Assembly: GCA_903906365.1 (NCBI GenBank)
Contig: CAIVKC010000067.1
Span: 28,514-92,513, forward strand
DNA: 64,000 nt
Direction of reading: 5' to 3'
Source of the DNA: an uncultured Bacteroidota bacterium
GTDB lineage: Bacteria; Bacteroidota; Bacteroidia; Chitinophagales; Chitinophagaceae
The notes below the pieces were generated by a model. That model saw only the letters and a list, made by a program, of their open reading frames with translations, made no database searches and was not told where the DNA came from. Position numbers and translations under genes: made by a program. Below, one piece after another: positions 35,009 to 43,773 of the stretch; position 1 is the stretch's first letter, and each line of letters starts with the position of its first letter.

Positions 35009-36007
35009 TTAGTTCTTTTGGGCGATATCGGCGTCAGGCACGGACTGGTCGGTCAGTGCCACTTTACCCCTTTCGGATCTGACAATACGGGAATAGAGGG
35101 AAATTTCCCGGTCAAATAGAAAACGGAAAAATAGTTTTGTCCAGGAAGTATGGTAATGGAGCGTATTGTAGTAATCCGGAGCCGTTTTCCTTATCTGGGG
35201 TAATTTGTTCCAGGGGATAGACGGGAAATCATGGTGTTCATTGTGATAGCCTACATTAAAGGCCACATGGTTGAGTACGCCGTAATAACTATAGGTCTCC
35301 TGTTCCTGGTGAACCAGGTAGTGCTCCTGAATCCAGCGGGCACCCAGGGGGTGCAGTCCCACAGAAAAGAAAAAGCTGAGCAGCAGGTAAACCAGGGCCC
35401 TTGGACCTATCCATAACCAGATGGCCGCAATAAAGACGAACTGCAGGGCAAAATTCAGGGCGGTCCATCCATCAAAGGGCTTGATCTCCTTGAGGCGTGA
35501 AACCCGGAATACCTGAAAAAACGGGTAGAACAGCAGCCAGACCACTTTGCCTAAAAAACGGTTGTTGATCAGCCGGGCTTCCCAATGGTCAGGCAGGTCC
35601 GCGTCCAGTTCATGGACTCCCTGAAAAGAATGATGTTTAATATGGTAACGCTCAAAGGAAATGGCACTCGGAAATAACTGGGGCAGATTGGCCAGAATGG
35701 CTGCCAGGCGGTTGGCCGTCCGGCTTCTAAATAAAAGCTGATGGGCGCATTCATGTATCATCACAAAAAGTGCATGGTCTGCAAAGGCACCCAGAAAATA
35801 AGCGGCCCCAGCCACCAGCCACCAGGATCTGCCCGATACATACCAGGCCAGCACTACCTGGAAAACCACCAGGCCAATGATAGCCAGCATCGTCAACGGG
35901 TTTTTACCAATCAGCCTGCGCATCTCGGGATGCTCCTTTAAAATCTGTTTGGTGCGGATACGGTGTGGTTCTCTTTGCTGGGAATATACAAAATCGTTTC
36001 TTTTCAT
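35009..36007 (-). CDS. sphingolipid delta-4 desaturase-like membrane desaturase
   Basis: The 332-residue protein matches the dihydroceramide desaturase (DES/DEGS) family closely. It has an N-terminal DFVYSQQREPHRIRTKQIL region like the Lipid_DES domain, His boxes HECAH (85-89), HIKHH (122-126) and HNEHH (255-259), then DFPSIPWNKLPQIRKTAPDYY and LYSRIVRSERGKVAL. Those C-terminal motifs (EHHDFPxIP, PYSRM-type end) are hallmarks of eukaryotic DEGS1. It would insert the delta-4 trans double bond in a long-chain sphingoid base. Bacterial sphingolipids are usually thought saturated, so the substrate is of interest. Start chosen at ATG 36007 (GTG 36010 adds one). Confidence 0.85.
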   Translation of the reverse strand: MKRNDFVYSQQREPHRIRTKQILKEHPEMRRLIGKNPLTMLAIIGLVVFQVVLAWYVSGRSWWLVAGAAYFLGAFADHALFVMIHECAHQLLFRSRTANRLAAILANLPQLFPSAISFERYHIKHHSFQGVHELDADLPDHWEARLINNRFLGKVVWLLFYPFFQVFRVSRLKEIKPFDGWTALNFALQFVFIAAIWLWIGPRALVYLLLSFFFSVGLHPLGARWIQEHYLVHQEQETYSYYGVLNHVAFNVGYHNEHHDFPSIPWNKLPQIRKTAPDYYNTLHYHTSWTKLFFRFLFDREISLYSRIVRSERGKVALTDQSVPDADIAQKN

Positions 36008-36129
36008 CACTGCTTATAATAATAAAGGAGTAAATGTATGAAATATGTGTTTTAAAGCGGCCTTTCTTTTAGTGAATTCAATGCCTGGCCTCCACAAAAA
36101 GGGTCAATCGGGGCTGCCGGGGGCCGGCC

Positions 36130-38196
36130 TCAGTAACTGAGCAGTTCCCTGACCCGGGCCAGGACTTTTTCCCCGGAAGGCAGCATGGCTTTTTCCAGCC
36201 GAATGTTCAAGGGGACCGCCGGCAGGTTAAGGGCGCCCAATACTTCCACCGGAGCGTCCAGCCAGGAAAAACAATGCCTGGAAATTCTTGAAGCCAGGGC
36301 CTCCCCGAATGAGTTGTTTTGCGGTTCCTCGGTAAGTACCAGGCATTTTCCATGCCTTTTTACGGACTCAAAAACCAGGGCCTCGTCCAGGGGATACAAG
36401 GTACGCAGGTCAATGATCTCCAGCTGGCCGGGTAATTCCCTGGCCGCTTCCCTGGCCCAGTATACGCCCATGCCGTAGGTGATGATGCAACAGCTTTCTC
36501 CCTGCTCCAGCCACCCGCTGTCGGCTTCCAGGACCTGACAGGCCTTCCCGAGGGGAAGTATATAGTCGGCTGATGGTTCCGTTGATTTGGCCGATTCGGT
36601 GCCGGGCAGTTTACTCCAGTAAAGCCCCTTATGCTCCAGCATGATGACGGGATTTGGATCCAGGAAGGCAGCCTTCATGAGGCCTTTCATGTCCGCCGCA
36701 TTACTGGGATAGGCCACTTTAATGCCCTTGATGGAAAGCAGGGTGCTTTCAATACTTCCGCTGTGGTAGGGTCCCCCTCCCCCGTAAGCGCCCACCGGGA
36801 TACGGATCAGGGTCTGTATGGGAAATTTACCCCTGCTCAGGTAGGCGGATTTTGATATTTCGGTGACCAGTTGGTTGAAACCCGGATAGATATAGTCTGC
36901 GAACTGAACTTCCACAATGGGCTTCACCCCCGTAGCGCACAGCCCTGCCGTGGACCCGATGATATAGGCTTCCTGGATGGCGGTATTAAATACCCGCCTT
37001 TCGCCAAATCGTTCGGCCAGTCCCGAGGTTTCCCTGAAAACCCCACCCAGCCTTTTTCCCACATCCTGACCAAATAATATGGATTCCGGAAAAGCCTCCA
37101 TAATCTCCCCAATGGCGGCCAGGGCGGCATCCACCATGAGCACTTTGGCTGCTCCGGGGGGAACGCGCTCCCCCTTTTCCTGGGTGATGGCTGTAGGTGC
37201 AAAAACGAATTCCTCCACCTCTTCCGGGGCCGGTTCTTCAGCGGCAGCCGCCTGGCGAAAGGCAATGTCCACTGCAGCCCGGGCATGGAGCTCATATTCA
37301 TCCAGCTCCTCGAGGGGTATTCCCCGCTGTTTGAGCCGCTCTTTGAGCAGCGGCAGCGGATCCCGAAGGGCATGGAGGCTCAAATCCTCCTGGCTGCGAT
37401 AAAACTCCCGCCGGACTCCGCTGGTGTGGTGACCCAGCAGGGGGACGCTGGCCTGCACCAGAAAAGGCTTCCGGTGTTCCCGGACCGAGGAGAAGACCGC
37501 TTGCATGACCGCAAAGCTTTGCTCAAAATCGCTGCCATCCACCCGGGTCCGGTCCATGCCGGGAAATCCGGCAGCATATTCAAAGGCGTCCATGGCCCTG
37601 GTTTCCGTGGCACTGGCGCTGATGCCCCATCCGTTGTCCTGAACCAAAAAGATCACCGGCAGTTTTTGCAATACCGCAAATTGAAATGCCTCACTGACTT
37701 CGCCTTCCGTTATACTGGCATCCCCAAGCGAACATAGCACGACCGGACGTTCGCCCAAAGGGCCTTTTATCAACAGTGGGGAGGCGGAATCTTCCAGGAA
37801 GGCGAGCCCCTGGGCTATCCCGGTGGAAGGGATGGCCTGCATGCCGGTAGCGCTGCTCTGGTGAATAATGGTAGGCATATGGGGGCCCCGGAAACTGGGG
37901 TGGCAGTAATATTCCCTGCCGCCGGAAAAGACATCCTCCTTTTTGGCCAGCAGCTGCAGCATCAACTGGTAGGGAGAGAACCCGATACCAAGCAGCAGGC
38001 TTTCGTCCCTGTAATAAGGATTTAGGTAATCGCAGGCAAGCAGCTGGAATGCAGCGGCCAGCTGGATGGCTTCATGTCCCCTGGAAGTGGAATGAACGTA
38101 GCGGCAGACAGCCCGGTTATTTTCATAGGTATCTGTCATGTACTGGGCAGTGCACATCAGTCGGAATGCTTTGAGCAAAATGTCCGTTTGGATCAT
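36130..38196 (-). CDS. fused alpha/beta E1 component of a 2-oxoacid dehydrogenase complex
   Basis: The 688-residue protein joins the E1 alpha subunit (about 1-330) to the beta subunit (about 350-688), normally separate chains. The thiamine-diphosphate motif is GDASITEGEVSEAFQFAVLQ to QDNGWGIS (~153-183). The beta half has FGQDVGKRLGGVFRETSGL, FADYIYPGFNQLVTEISK and IPVGAYGGGGPYHSGSIE. Branched-chain 2-oxoacid or pyruvate/acetoin oxidation are possible; no adjacent E2 or E3 decides it. Start at ATG 38196, after TTG 38202. Monocistronic as far as visible. Confidence 0.88.
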   Translation of the reverse strand: MIQTDILLKAFRLMCTAQYMTDTYENNRAVCRYVHSTSRGHEAIQLAAAFQLLACDYLNPYYRDESLLLGIGFSPYQLMLQLLAKKEDVFSGGREYYCHPSFRGPHMPTIIHQSSATGMQAIPSTGIAQGLAFLEDSASPLLIKGPLGERPVVLCSLGDASITEGEVSEAFQFAVLQKLPVIFLVQDNGWGISASATETRAMDAFEYAAGFPGMDRTRVDGSDFEQSFAVMQAVFSSVREHRKPFLVQASVPLLGHHTSGVRREFYRSQEDLSLHALRDPLPLLKERLKQRGIPLEELDEYELHARAAVDIAFRQAAAAEEPAPEEVEEFVFAPTAITQEKGERVPPGAAKVLMVDAALAAIGEIMEAFPESILFGQDVGKRLGGVFRETSGLAERFGERRVFNTAIQEAYIIGSTAGLCATGVKPIVEVQFADYIYPGFNQLVTEISKSAYLSRGKFPIQTLIRIPVGAYGGGGPYHSGSIESTLLSIKGIKVAYPSNAADMKGLMKAAFLDPNPVIMLEHKGLYWSKLPGTESAKSTEPSADYILPLGKACQVLEADSGWLEQGESCCIITYGMGVYWAREAARELPGQLEIIDLRTLYPLDEALVFESVKRHGKCLVLTEEPQNNSFGEALASRISRHCFSWLDAPVEVLGALNLPAVPLNIRLEKAMLPSGEKVLARVRELLSY

Positions 38197-38249
38197 GGGC
38201 AAGGTATCTGTGGGACAAAAATAGGCCTCGGGCAGGTATCAAAAAACAA

Positions 38250-38277
38250 AACCATTCCCCGGATGTGGGGAATGGTT
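38250..38277 (-). terminator. terminator of the FAH-family gene
   Basis: Perfect 11-base arms AACCATTCCCC (38250-38260) and GGGGAATGGTT (38267-38277) with a six-base loop. On the minus strand the hairpin is followed by TTTTGTTTTTTG, as expected for Rho-independent termination of the FAH gene. Confidence 0.75.
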
Positions 38278-38310
38278 CAAATAAGTGGCAGCGGAAAAGT
38301 CCGCTATTAT

Positions 38311-38928
38311 TTATTTTATCTCCAGGGAAAAGGAGGTTTCGTCTTCGATAAAGGCTTCCAGTTCATCACCGACCACGCACTCCCCGACGCCGGCAGGCGT
38401 ACCGGTAAAGACCAGGTCCCCAATGTTAACAGAAAAATAATTGGAGATATAGGAGAGGATCTTGTCAAAACTATTAATCATGAGTCCGGAATTGCCCTGC
38501 TGGACCAGTTCCTTGTTTTTGTAAAGGCAGAAATTGATGTCCTTTTTATTTTTGATGTTGGCAATGGGGATCCATTTGCCGATTGCAGCCGAATTATCCC
38601 AGGCCTTGGCCTTTTCCCAGGGAAGGCCCTTTTCTTTGAGTTCATTCTGGAGATCACGGGCTGTAAAGTCGATGCCAGCCGTAACGGCATCATAATATTT
38701 ATTGGCAAAACGCTCCTGGATGTATTTTCCGTTTTTGGAAATCCTGAAGACCAGTTCGCACTCATAATGAAGTTCATTGGTGAACTCCGGATAATAGAAG
38801 GGGGTATGGGCCTGGAGCAACGCGCTCTTGGGCTTCATAAAGATGATCGGCTCATCTGGTACTTCATTGTTGAGTTCTTTGGCGTGCGCAACATAGTTGC
38901 GTCCAACACAAAATATTTTCATATCCAA
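38311..38928 (-). CDS. fumarylacetoacetate hydrolase-family protein
   Basis: The 205-residue protein has the FAH fold. Motifs are FCVGRNYVAHAKELNNEVPDEPIIFMKPKSAL at the N-terminus, the acidic metal ligands in HYECELVFRI (E-x-E) and the YDAVTAGIDFTARDLQNELKEKGLPW segment, closing with GDLVFTGTPAGVG. Members cleave C-C bonds of fumarylacetoacetate-like substrates or decarboxylate oxaloacetate (FAHD1). The short length matches the FAHD1/acylpyruvase type. The metal site glutamates at HYECELVF are intact. Confidence 0.92.
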   Translation of the reverse strand: MDMKIFCVGRNYVAHAKELNNEVPDEPIIFMKPKSALLQAHTPFYYPEFTNELHYECELVFRISKNGKYIQERFANKYYDAVTAGIDFTARDLQNELKEKGLPWEKAKAWDNSAAIGKWIPIANIKNKKDINFCLYKNKELVQQGNSGLMINSFDKILSYISNYFSVNIGDLVFTGTPAGVGECVVGDELEAFIEDETSFSLEIK

Positions 38929-39073
38929 TACAGGTTTAAAATAGAAAAATGCGGAACTGATTCCATTCGGCCTGGAAAGGCCTGGTGATTACAAAGGATT
39001 ATTGAATACTAAAACATTATAAATCAAATGTGAATGTAATAATTGTGCGAAAATAAAGATTCCGCTTTACAAA

Positions 39074-39652
39074 TCATAGCGTTATCTCTAATTTATTGTA
39101 CTGATTCATGGTTTTTTCAATCCCCGCAGATACGAAACTCTCGATCATTTCGGCTGCCTTTTCAATTTTCAGCCGGACCAGCGGGAGCTCTTCCCGCCGC
39201 CATTTTCCAAGCACGAATTCAGACTGCATGCCCCTGGGGAAGTCGTTCCCTATGCCAAACCGGAGTTTGGCATAGGCATCCGTTCCCAGGGTTTCCTGGA
39301 TGCTGCGCAGTCCGTTGTGACCGGCATGTGTACCCGAAGATCTCAGCCGGAGCCTTGTCAGTGGCAGGGCCAGGTCATCCACAACAACCAGTATATGTTC
39401 AATGGAAATCTTCTCCTTATTCATCCAGTACCTTACCGCAGACCCGCTCAGGTTCATAAAAGTAGTGGGTTTGATGCACAGCAGGTCGTTGCCCTGCACC
39501 CTGATACGCGTCACGGCCGCCAGCCGGTCGATATCAAAACTTCCTCCCTGTTTGAATACCAGGTAATCCAACACATCAAACCCGATATTATGTCTAGTCC
39601 CTGCATATTCCGAACCAATATTCCCCAGCCCGACTATTAAATACTTACCCAT
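39074..39652 (-). CDS. pth: peptidyl-tRNA hydrolase
   Basis: The 192-residue protein matches Pth: LIVGLGNIGSEYAGTRHNIGF with catalytic His in TRHNIGF, the KPTTFMNLSGSAVR motif, VVVDDLALPLTRLRLRSSGTHAGHNGLRSI and the C-terminal FVLGKWRREELP. It releases tRNA from peptidyl-tRNA that drops off ribosomes, an essential function. The gene follows rplY by 81 bases beyond a terminator region, the same order as in many bacteria (prs, rplY, pth). Confidence 0.97.
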   Translation of the reverse strand: MGKYLIVGLGNIGSEYAGTRHNIGFDVLDYLVFKQGGSFDIDRLAAVTRIRVQGNDLLCIKPTTFMNLSGSAVRYWMNKEKISIEHILVVVDDLALPLTRLRLRSSGTHAGHNGLRSIQETLGTDAYAKLRFGIGNDFPRGMQSEFVLGKWRREELPLVRLKIEKAAEMIESFVSAGIEKTMNQYNKLEITL

Positions 39653-39732
39653 ACTACATCCAAAAATAAATCATTTCAAAGTACGGCAAAAAATGCAATT
39701 TCCATTTATTTAGTGCCTGATTACCAATAAAA

Positions 39733-39758
39733 AACCCGGTAAATGTGCTTACCGGGTT
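39733..39758 (-). terminator. terminator between rplY and pth
   Basis: Perfect 10-base arms AACCCGGTAA (39733-39742) and TTACCGGGTT (39749-39758) with a six-base loop. On the minus strand a TTTTTTATT run follows the hairpin, so it ends transcription after rplY or attenuates pth. Confidence 0.8.
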
Positions 39759-39781
39759 GTATCGATCACCTTTCGGAGGTA

Positions 39782-40417
39782 TTATTTTTTAGCGGCGGCG
39801 GCAGCCTTGGCAGGCGCTGCAGCGGCAGCACCGGCAGCAGCCGGGGTACCGGAGGTAGATTCTTCCTGTTTGAGTTCACGGGTCAGTACGATGGAAGCAA
39901 TGGGAATACGCGGGGAGTTAAGCACCTCGTAATGTTCCACCTGTACATCCTGAACCCGGACGTTTCCATTGAGTTCCAGATCAGTCAGGTCCACCTTGAT
40001 GTTTTCCTGGAGATACTTGGGGAAGGTCTTCACCTTGAGGGACTTGATCTTGGTGATCAGCTTTCCACCCGCTTTAACCCCTGCGGGTGACCCGGTAAAT
40101 TTGATGGGAATAGTGGCGATAACCTTTTTATCCTCAACCAGTTCCAGGAAATCAACGTGTATGAGCTCATCGCTCACCTTATCAAACTGCAGGTCTTTCA
40201 GGATGCACCTGTAGGACTTACCGTCAATGTTAACTTCTGCCAGCTGAAAATCCGGTGTATAAACAAGAGTCTTGAACGCTGTCACAGGAGCTGAAAAACT
40301 CAGTTCCTTGGCACCCCCGTAAATTACACCAGGTACATTGCCCTCAGAGCGAAGTTGGCGGGTGGCTTGTTTGCCGTGTTCGGTCCTGAGTTGTCCTTCG
40401 ATTGTAATTGTCTTCAT
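39782..40417 (-). CDS. rplY: ribosomal protein bL25, CTC-type
   Basis: The 211-residue protein is the long general stress-type (TL5/CTC) form of L25. The RNA-binding N-terminal part is MKTITIEGQLRTEHGKQATRQLRSEGNVPGVIYGG, and the second beta domain (~95-180) includes FLELVEDKKVIATIPIKFTGSPAGVKAGG. It binds 5S rRNA. The C-terminal tail is a low-complexity Ala/Lys run (GTPAAAGAAAAAPAKAAAAA), unique to this part of the gene. 26 bases separate it from prs. Confidence 0.96.
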   Translation of the reverse strand: MKTITIEGQLRTEHGKQATRQLRSEGNVPGVIYGGAKELSFSAPVTAFKTLVYTPDFQLAEVNIDGKSYRCILKDLQFDKVSDELIHVDFLELVEDKKVIATIPIKFTGSPAGVKAGGKLITKIKSLKVKTFPKYLQENIKVDLTDLELNGNVRVQDVQVEHYEVLNSPRIPIASIVLTRELKQEESTSGTPAAAGAAAAAPAKAAAAAKK

Positions 40418-40443
40418 TTTATGTCAATTTATAAATTACGATG

Positions 40444-41394
40444 TTACTTGTTCCTGAGCTGCGAATGCACGAACAGGCTGGTGATACTTTTGTTTTCATA
40501 GGCATTCCTGATGGCCACTGCAAAGAGTTCCGCCACGCTCAGCACCTTGATCTTGGGGCTTGCCTGGCGCAGGGGAATGGTATCACAGACCACCAGTTCC
40601 TCCAGTACGCTGTTTTCAATGTTTGCGTAGGCATTGCCGCTGAGAACCGGATGGGTGCAAAGTGCCCTTACACTCCGGGCCCCTTTGTCCTTCAGCAGTC
40701 CCGCCGCCTTTGCCAGGGTTCCGCCGGTATCGCAGATATCATCAATAAGAACTACATCCCTGTCCGTCACATCTCCGATGACCACCATGCTCGCTATCTC
40801 ATTGGCCCTTTTGCGGTGCTTGTCGCAGATCACCATTTCGGCATTGAAATAAGAGGACATTTCCCGTATCCTGTTGGCACTTCCCACGTCAGGGGCCGCA
40901 AAGGTAAGGTTTTCCAGCTTTAATTGCTCAATATAGGGGATAAAAATCGCCGAACTGTCGAGGTGATCCACCGGAATATCAAAATAGCCCTGGATCTGGG
41001 GAGCATGCAAATCCATGGTGATGACGCGGTCAGCCCCGGCGGCCACAATCATATTGGCCAATAATTTGGAGCCAATGGCCACCCTGGGTTTATCCTTGCG
41101 GTCCTGCCGGGCGTACCCGTAATAAGGTATGACTGCCACCACTTTATAGGCAGAAGCCCGCCTGGCGGCATCTATCATGAGCAGTAATTCAAGCAGGTTT
41201 TCGGCCGGAGAGCAGGTACTCTGCACCAGGAAAACCATATCCCCTCGGATACTTTCCTGAAATACCGGCTGGATTTCGCCGTCGCTGAAATGCTGGATGG
41301 TGATCTTTCCCGGAGTATTTCCAAATTGCTGGTTGATTTTCTCGGCCAGATACTGCGATCCGGTACCGGAAAAGATTTTGGCTGTTCGCTGCAT
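40444..41394 (-). CDS. prs: ribose-phosphate pyrophosphokinase
   Basis: The 316-residue protein is a standard class I PRPP synthetase. Recognisable are FSDGEIQPVFQESIRGDMVFLVQST, the flexible loop AVIPYYGYARQDRKD, DLHAPQIQGYFDIPVDHL and the PRPP-binding signature DVVLIDDICDTGGTLAKAA. It makes PRPP from ribose-5-phosphate and ATP for purine, pyrimidine, histidine and NAD synthesis. First gene of the prs-rplY-(pth) cluster. Confidence 0.98.
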   Translation of the reverse strand: MQRTAKIFSGTGSQYLAEKINQQFGNTPGKITIQHFSDGEIQPVFQESIRGDMVFLVQSTCSPAENLLELLLMIDAARRASAYKVVAVIPYYGYARQDRKDKPRVAIGSKLLANMIVAAGADRVITMDLHAPQIQGYFDIPVDHLDSSAIFIPYIEQLKLENLTFAAPDVGSANRIREMSSYFNAEMVICDKHRKRANEIASMVVIGDVTDRDVVLIDDICDTGGTLAKAAGLLKDKGARSVRALCTHPVLSGNAYANIENSVLEELVVCDTIPLRQASPKIKVLSVAELFAVAIRNAYENKSITSLFVHSQLRNK

Positions 41395-41523
41395 AGTGGA
41401 GGAAAATGTAGCGGCGAAGATATACAGGAAACAACAATAGCCGGTCAGTGCAAAGAATAAAATTATTAACGAATCATGTTAATAATACAATTAATACGAG
41501 TAACTATAGGAACCTAAGCAGGC

Positions 41524-41742
41524 TTATTGCTGGTGCGCAACAGAAGCCAGTTCCTGCTTGGGCAGGGCTGATCCGCCTGCTTTGGAGCTGTCCGGCGTCT
41601 TGCTCACTTCCGGCCTTGCATTGACTGCATAAAAAATGGCAGAACAGATAAAAATAGAAAAGAAAAGTGCCACTACATACATACCCAGGCAAAAAAGAAA
41701 GGATTGCCAGCCGCCAATGGCTGAAAAGGTTCTGCGTTTCAT
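41524..41742 (-). CDS. small membrane protein of unknown function
   Basis: The 72-residue protein has one long hydrophobic segment (residues 14-40, SFLFCLGMYVVALFFSIFIC) after a short basic N-terminus (MKRRTF), and a polar, serine-rich tail. Single transmembrane topology with the tail outside or inside cannot be decided. It lies upstream of prs by 130 bases on the same strand. No family recognised; a spurious frame is possible but the membrane-like composition and start argue for a real gene. Confidence 0.5.
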   Translation of the reverse strand: MKRRTFSAIGGWQSFLFCLGMYVVALFFSIFICSAIFYAVNARPEVSKTPDSSKAGGSALPKQELASVAHQQ

Positions 41743-42016
41743 GGATTTAGATTTTAGTTTTTCAAAGGTTACAGATCAAGTATTTAGACATCTGCCATAA
41801 CGGTGACATTGTCTTAAATATTATCTTTTTCCGTTTATTCAATAAAATTAAGGGTATCCCGATAACCAGACAAGAGCACAAACACCCAATTGGGGATGGT
41901 ACATTTGGGGCGCTGGCCAGTTAAACTACTTGGTAGAAATCCCCCCTGCCAGCCGCCTGGCATCCCCGGGGCCTCCTTTCCACAGGGCCCTGCAGCCAGC
42001 AGGCAGTGGCCCCCGG

Positions 42017-42328
42017 TCAGGCCTGAGCCGTCGGACCGCCAAAATTCAGGGGAAGCTGGACTTCTTCCAGGTCCTGGATTTTCCCGTTGGCTGCTTCGAA
42101 ACGACCGATATTCTCCGTCATGGCCTTCATGAACCGTTTGGCATGTTGGGGGGTAAAGATGATCCGCGATTTGACTTTACTTTTGGGGGTTCCGGGCATC
42201 ACATTGACAAAATCAATGACAAATTCAGCATGGCTGTGGGTTATAATGGCCAGGTTGGCATATTGGCCCTCCGCTACTTCCTCTGAAATTTCTATATTCA
42301 ACTGGTTGTTGGTTTGCTGTTCTGCCAT
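42017..42328 (-). CDS. DUF3467 protein
   Basis: From ATG 42326-42328 (MAEQQTNNQLNIEISEEV) the protein has 103 residues, the usual length of DUF3467; an earlier codon at 42343 gives five more. Family markers are GQYANLAIITHSHAEFVIDFVNVMPGTPKSKVKSRIIFTPQHAKRF and a C-terminal IQDLEEVQLPLNFGGPTAQA. The function of DUF3467 is unknown. It is likely a small cytosolic protein; the flanking intergenic regions are over 250 bases on either side. Confidence 0.88.
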   Translation of the reverse strand: MAEQQTNNQLNIEISEEVAEGQYANLAIITHSHAEFVIDFVNVMPGTPKSKVKSRIIFTPQHAKRFMKAMTENIGRFEAANGKIQDLEEVQLPLNFGGPTAQA

Positions 42329-42431
42329 AAGGGATGTTTGCAAGGCAAGTTATACAAAAGCCACGGATTACCCAACCCGCCCAATCGGGTTCTTACCCGC
42401 CAGCCCGGGCGGGCCGTGCAGGTATGGGCTA

Positions 42432-42600
42432 AAAAAAAATTCCGTCCCCCTTCGGGCGACGGAATTACTCTCATGTGACTGCTTATTTTTATTTTTATTT
42501 AATCCCCAAGGGATAAAATTCAGTTTTGTTAAAATTCCCCCCTTTTTGGAAGGATTAGATTAGACAAAACATAAAAATGGCAGGTCCTAAGCCAAATCTT
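42432..42600 (-). ncRNA. candidate leftward small RNA
   Basis: A minus-strand intrinsic terminator (42438-42466) has no gene ending upstream of it: the next gene to the right, folD, reads the other way. About 165 bases upstream lies TTTTGGGAGCTTGGCC...TATTTATTTG on the minus strand, which resembles the Bacteroidetes -33 TTTG / -7 TAnnTTTG arrangement with roughly 19-base spacing. The intervening sequence is AT-rich with no credible protein. I infer a small RNA transcribed leftward from about 42600; both ends are estimates. Confidence 0.3.
42438..42466 (-). terminator. orphan intrinsic terminator
   Basis: AATTCCGTC (42438-42446) pairs with GACGGAATT (42458-42466), extended inside by CCC/GGG around CTTC. 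On the minus strand the hairpin is followed by TTTTTTT (42431-42439). No protein gene ends here in that direction. Confidence 0.8.
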
Positions 42601-42863
42601 CGCGCAAATAAATAAAAATTGGCCAAGCTCCCAAAAGAATATTTTTCAGGCTGCCTGCCGGGCACTCCCCCCACTTCCCAAAAAGCCTGCTTTCTAAAAC
42701 GATCCCCCCCCTTTTTAATGGGATTCCTTTGAGGCTGAAAACCCCTGATCGATCCCCCGACCCCTGGCGGTTGGCCCAGCCTCCCGGGCGATAAATGCCT
42801 GAACTGGATGGAGCCCGGATATCTTTTTTGAATTGTGAACTACCTGAATATTACCTTTGCGCC

Positions 42864-43739
42864 ATGCAAATTTTAGACGGACAGCTGACTTCCCGCCTAA
42901 TTCGGGACGAATTAAAATTAAAAGTGGCGCAGCTAATCACAGAGGGTAAAAAAACACCCCACCTCGCTGCGGTACTCATCGGAAATAACGGGGCCAGTGA
43001 AACCTATGTTGCCGCCAAAGTAAAGGCCTGCAGCGAGATCGGGTTCAAATCCTCCCTCATCAAGCTGGAGGATTCCATCAGTGAAAACAAGCTCATTCAG
43101 CTGATTGCGGACCTCAATGCCGATATTGATGTGGATGGCATCCTGGTTCAGCTACCGCTGCCAAAACATATTTCTGACGAAAAGATCATCAATGCCATTG
43201 ACCCCTCCAAGGACGTAGACGGATTTCACCCCATTAATATCGGGCGGCTCGTTCAGGGACTACCGGCCTTTGTCCCGGCAACGCCGCATGGCATCATGTT
43301 GTTACTGGAGCATTACCGGATTGACACCAGCGGAATGCATGCCGTCATTGTTGGCCGCAGTAATATCGTGGGCCGGCCCATGAGCATATTGCTGAGCGGC
43401 AATACCAACCCCGGCAACTGTACGGTTACTCTTTGCCACTCCCGCACCCGGGACCTGCCCTCTTTTTGCCGGCAGGCAGATATCCTGGTGGCGGCCCTTG
43501 GAAAACCCGAATTTGTCACCGCCGATATGGTCAAGCCCGGTGCCATCGTCATAGACGTAGGCATTACCCGACTGCCCGACGCTTCCAAAAAGAGCGGCTT
43601 TGCCCTCAGGGGAGATGTCCATTTTCAGGAAGTGGCTCCCAAATGCAGTTTTATAACCCCCGTGCCCGGGGGTGTCGGGCCAATGACCATTGCCGCCCTG
43701 ATGAAAAACACTTTTGCCGCCTGCAGTAATAAAAACTAA
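42864..43739 (+). CDS. folD: methylenetetrahydrofolate dehydrogenase/cyclohydrolase
   Basis: From ATG 42864 (MQILDGQLTSRLIRDEL) the protein has 291 residues, the family standard; upstream codons in frame add a tail without FolD similarity. Motifs are YVAAKVKAC with the catalytic lysine, DVDGILVQLPLPKHI, the P-x-T-P-x-G motif as PATPHGIMLLL, VIVGRSNIVGRPMS for NAD(P) binding and the C-terminal PGGVGPMTIAALM. It interconverts 5,10-methylene-, methenyl- and 10-formyl-tetrahydrofolate. Confidence 0.97.
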   Translation: MQILDGQLTSRLIRDELKLKVAQLITEGKKTPHLAAVLIGNNGASETYVAAKVKACSEIGFKSSLIKLEDSISENKLIQLIADLNADIDVDGILVQLPLPKHISDEKIINAIDPSKDVDGFHPINIGRLVQGLPAFVPATPHGIMLLLEHYRIDTSGMHAVIVGRSNIVGRPMSILLSGNTNPGNCTVTLCHSRTRDLPSFCRQADILVAALGKPEFVTADMVKPGAIVIDVGITRLPDASKKSGFALRGDVHFQEVAPKCSFITPVPGGVGPMTIAALMKNTFAACSNKN

Positions 43740-43773
43740 ACTTTTTTGCCGTTCAGCCGACCGGACTTCCATC

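Noticed and set aside
39782..39860. low-complexity Ala/Lys tail of rplY as a possible repeat element
   Set aside because: It is a coding tail in frame with bL25 and such alanine-rich tails are common in the CTC form.
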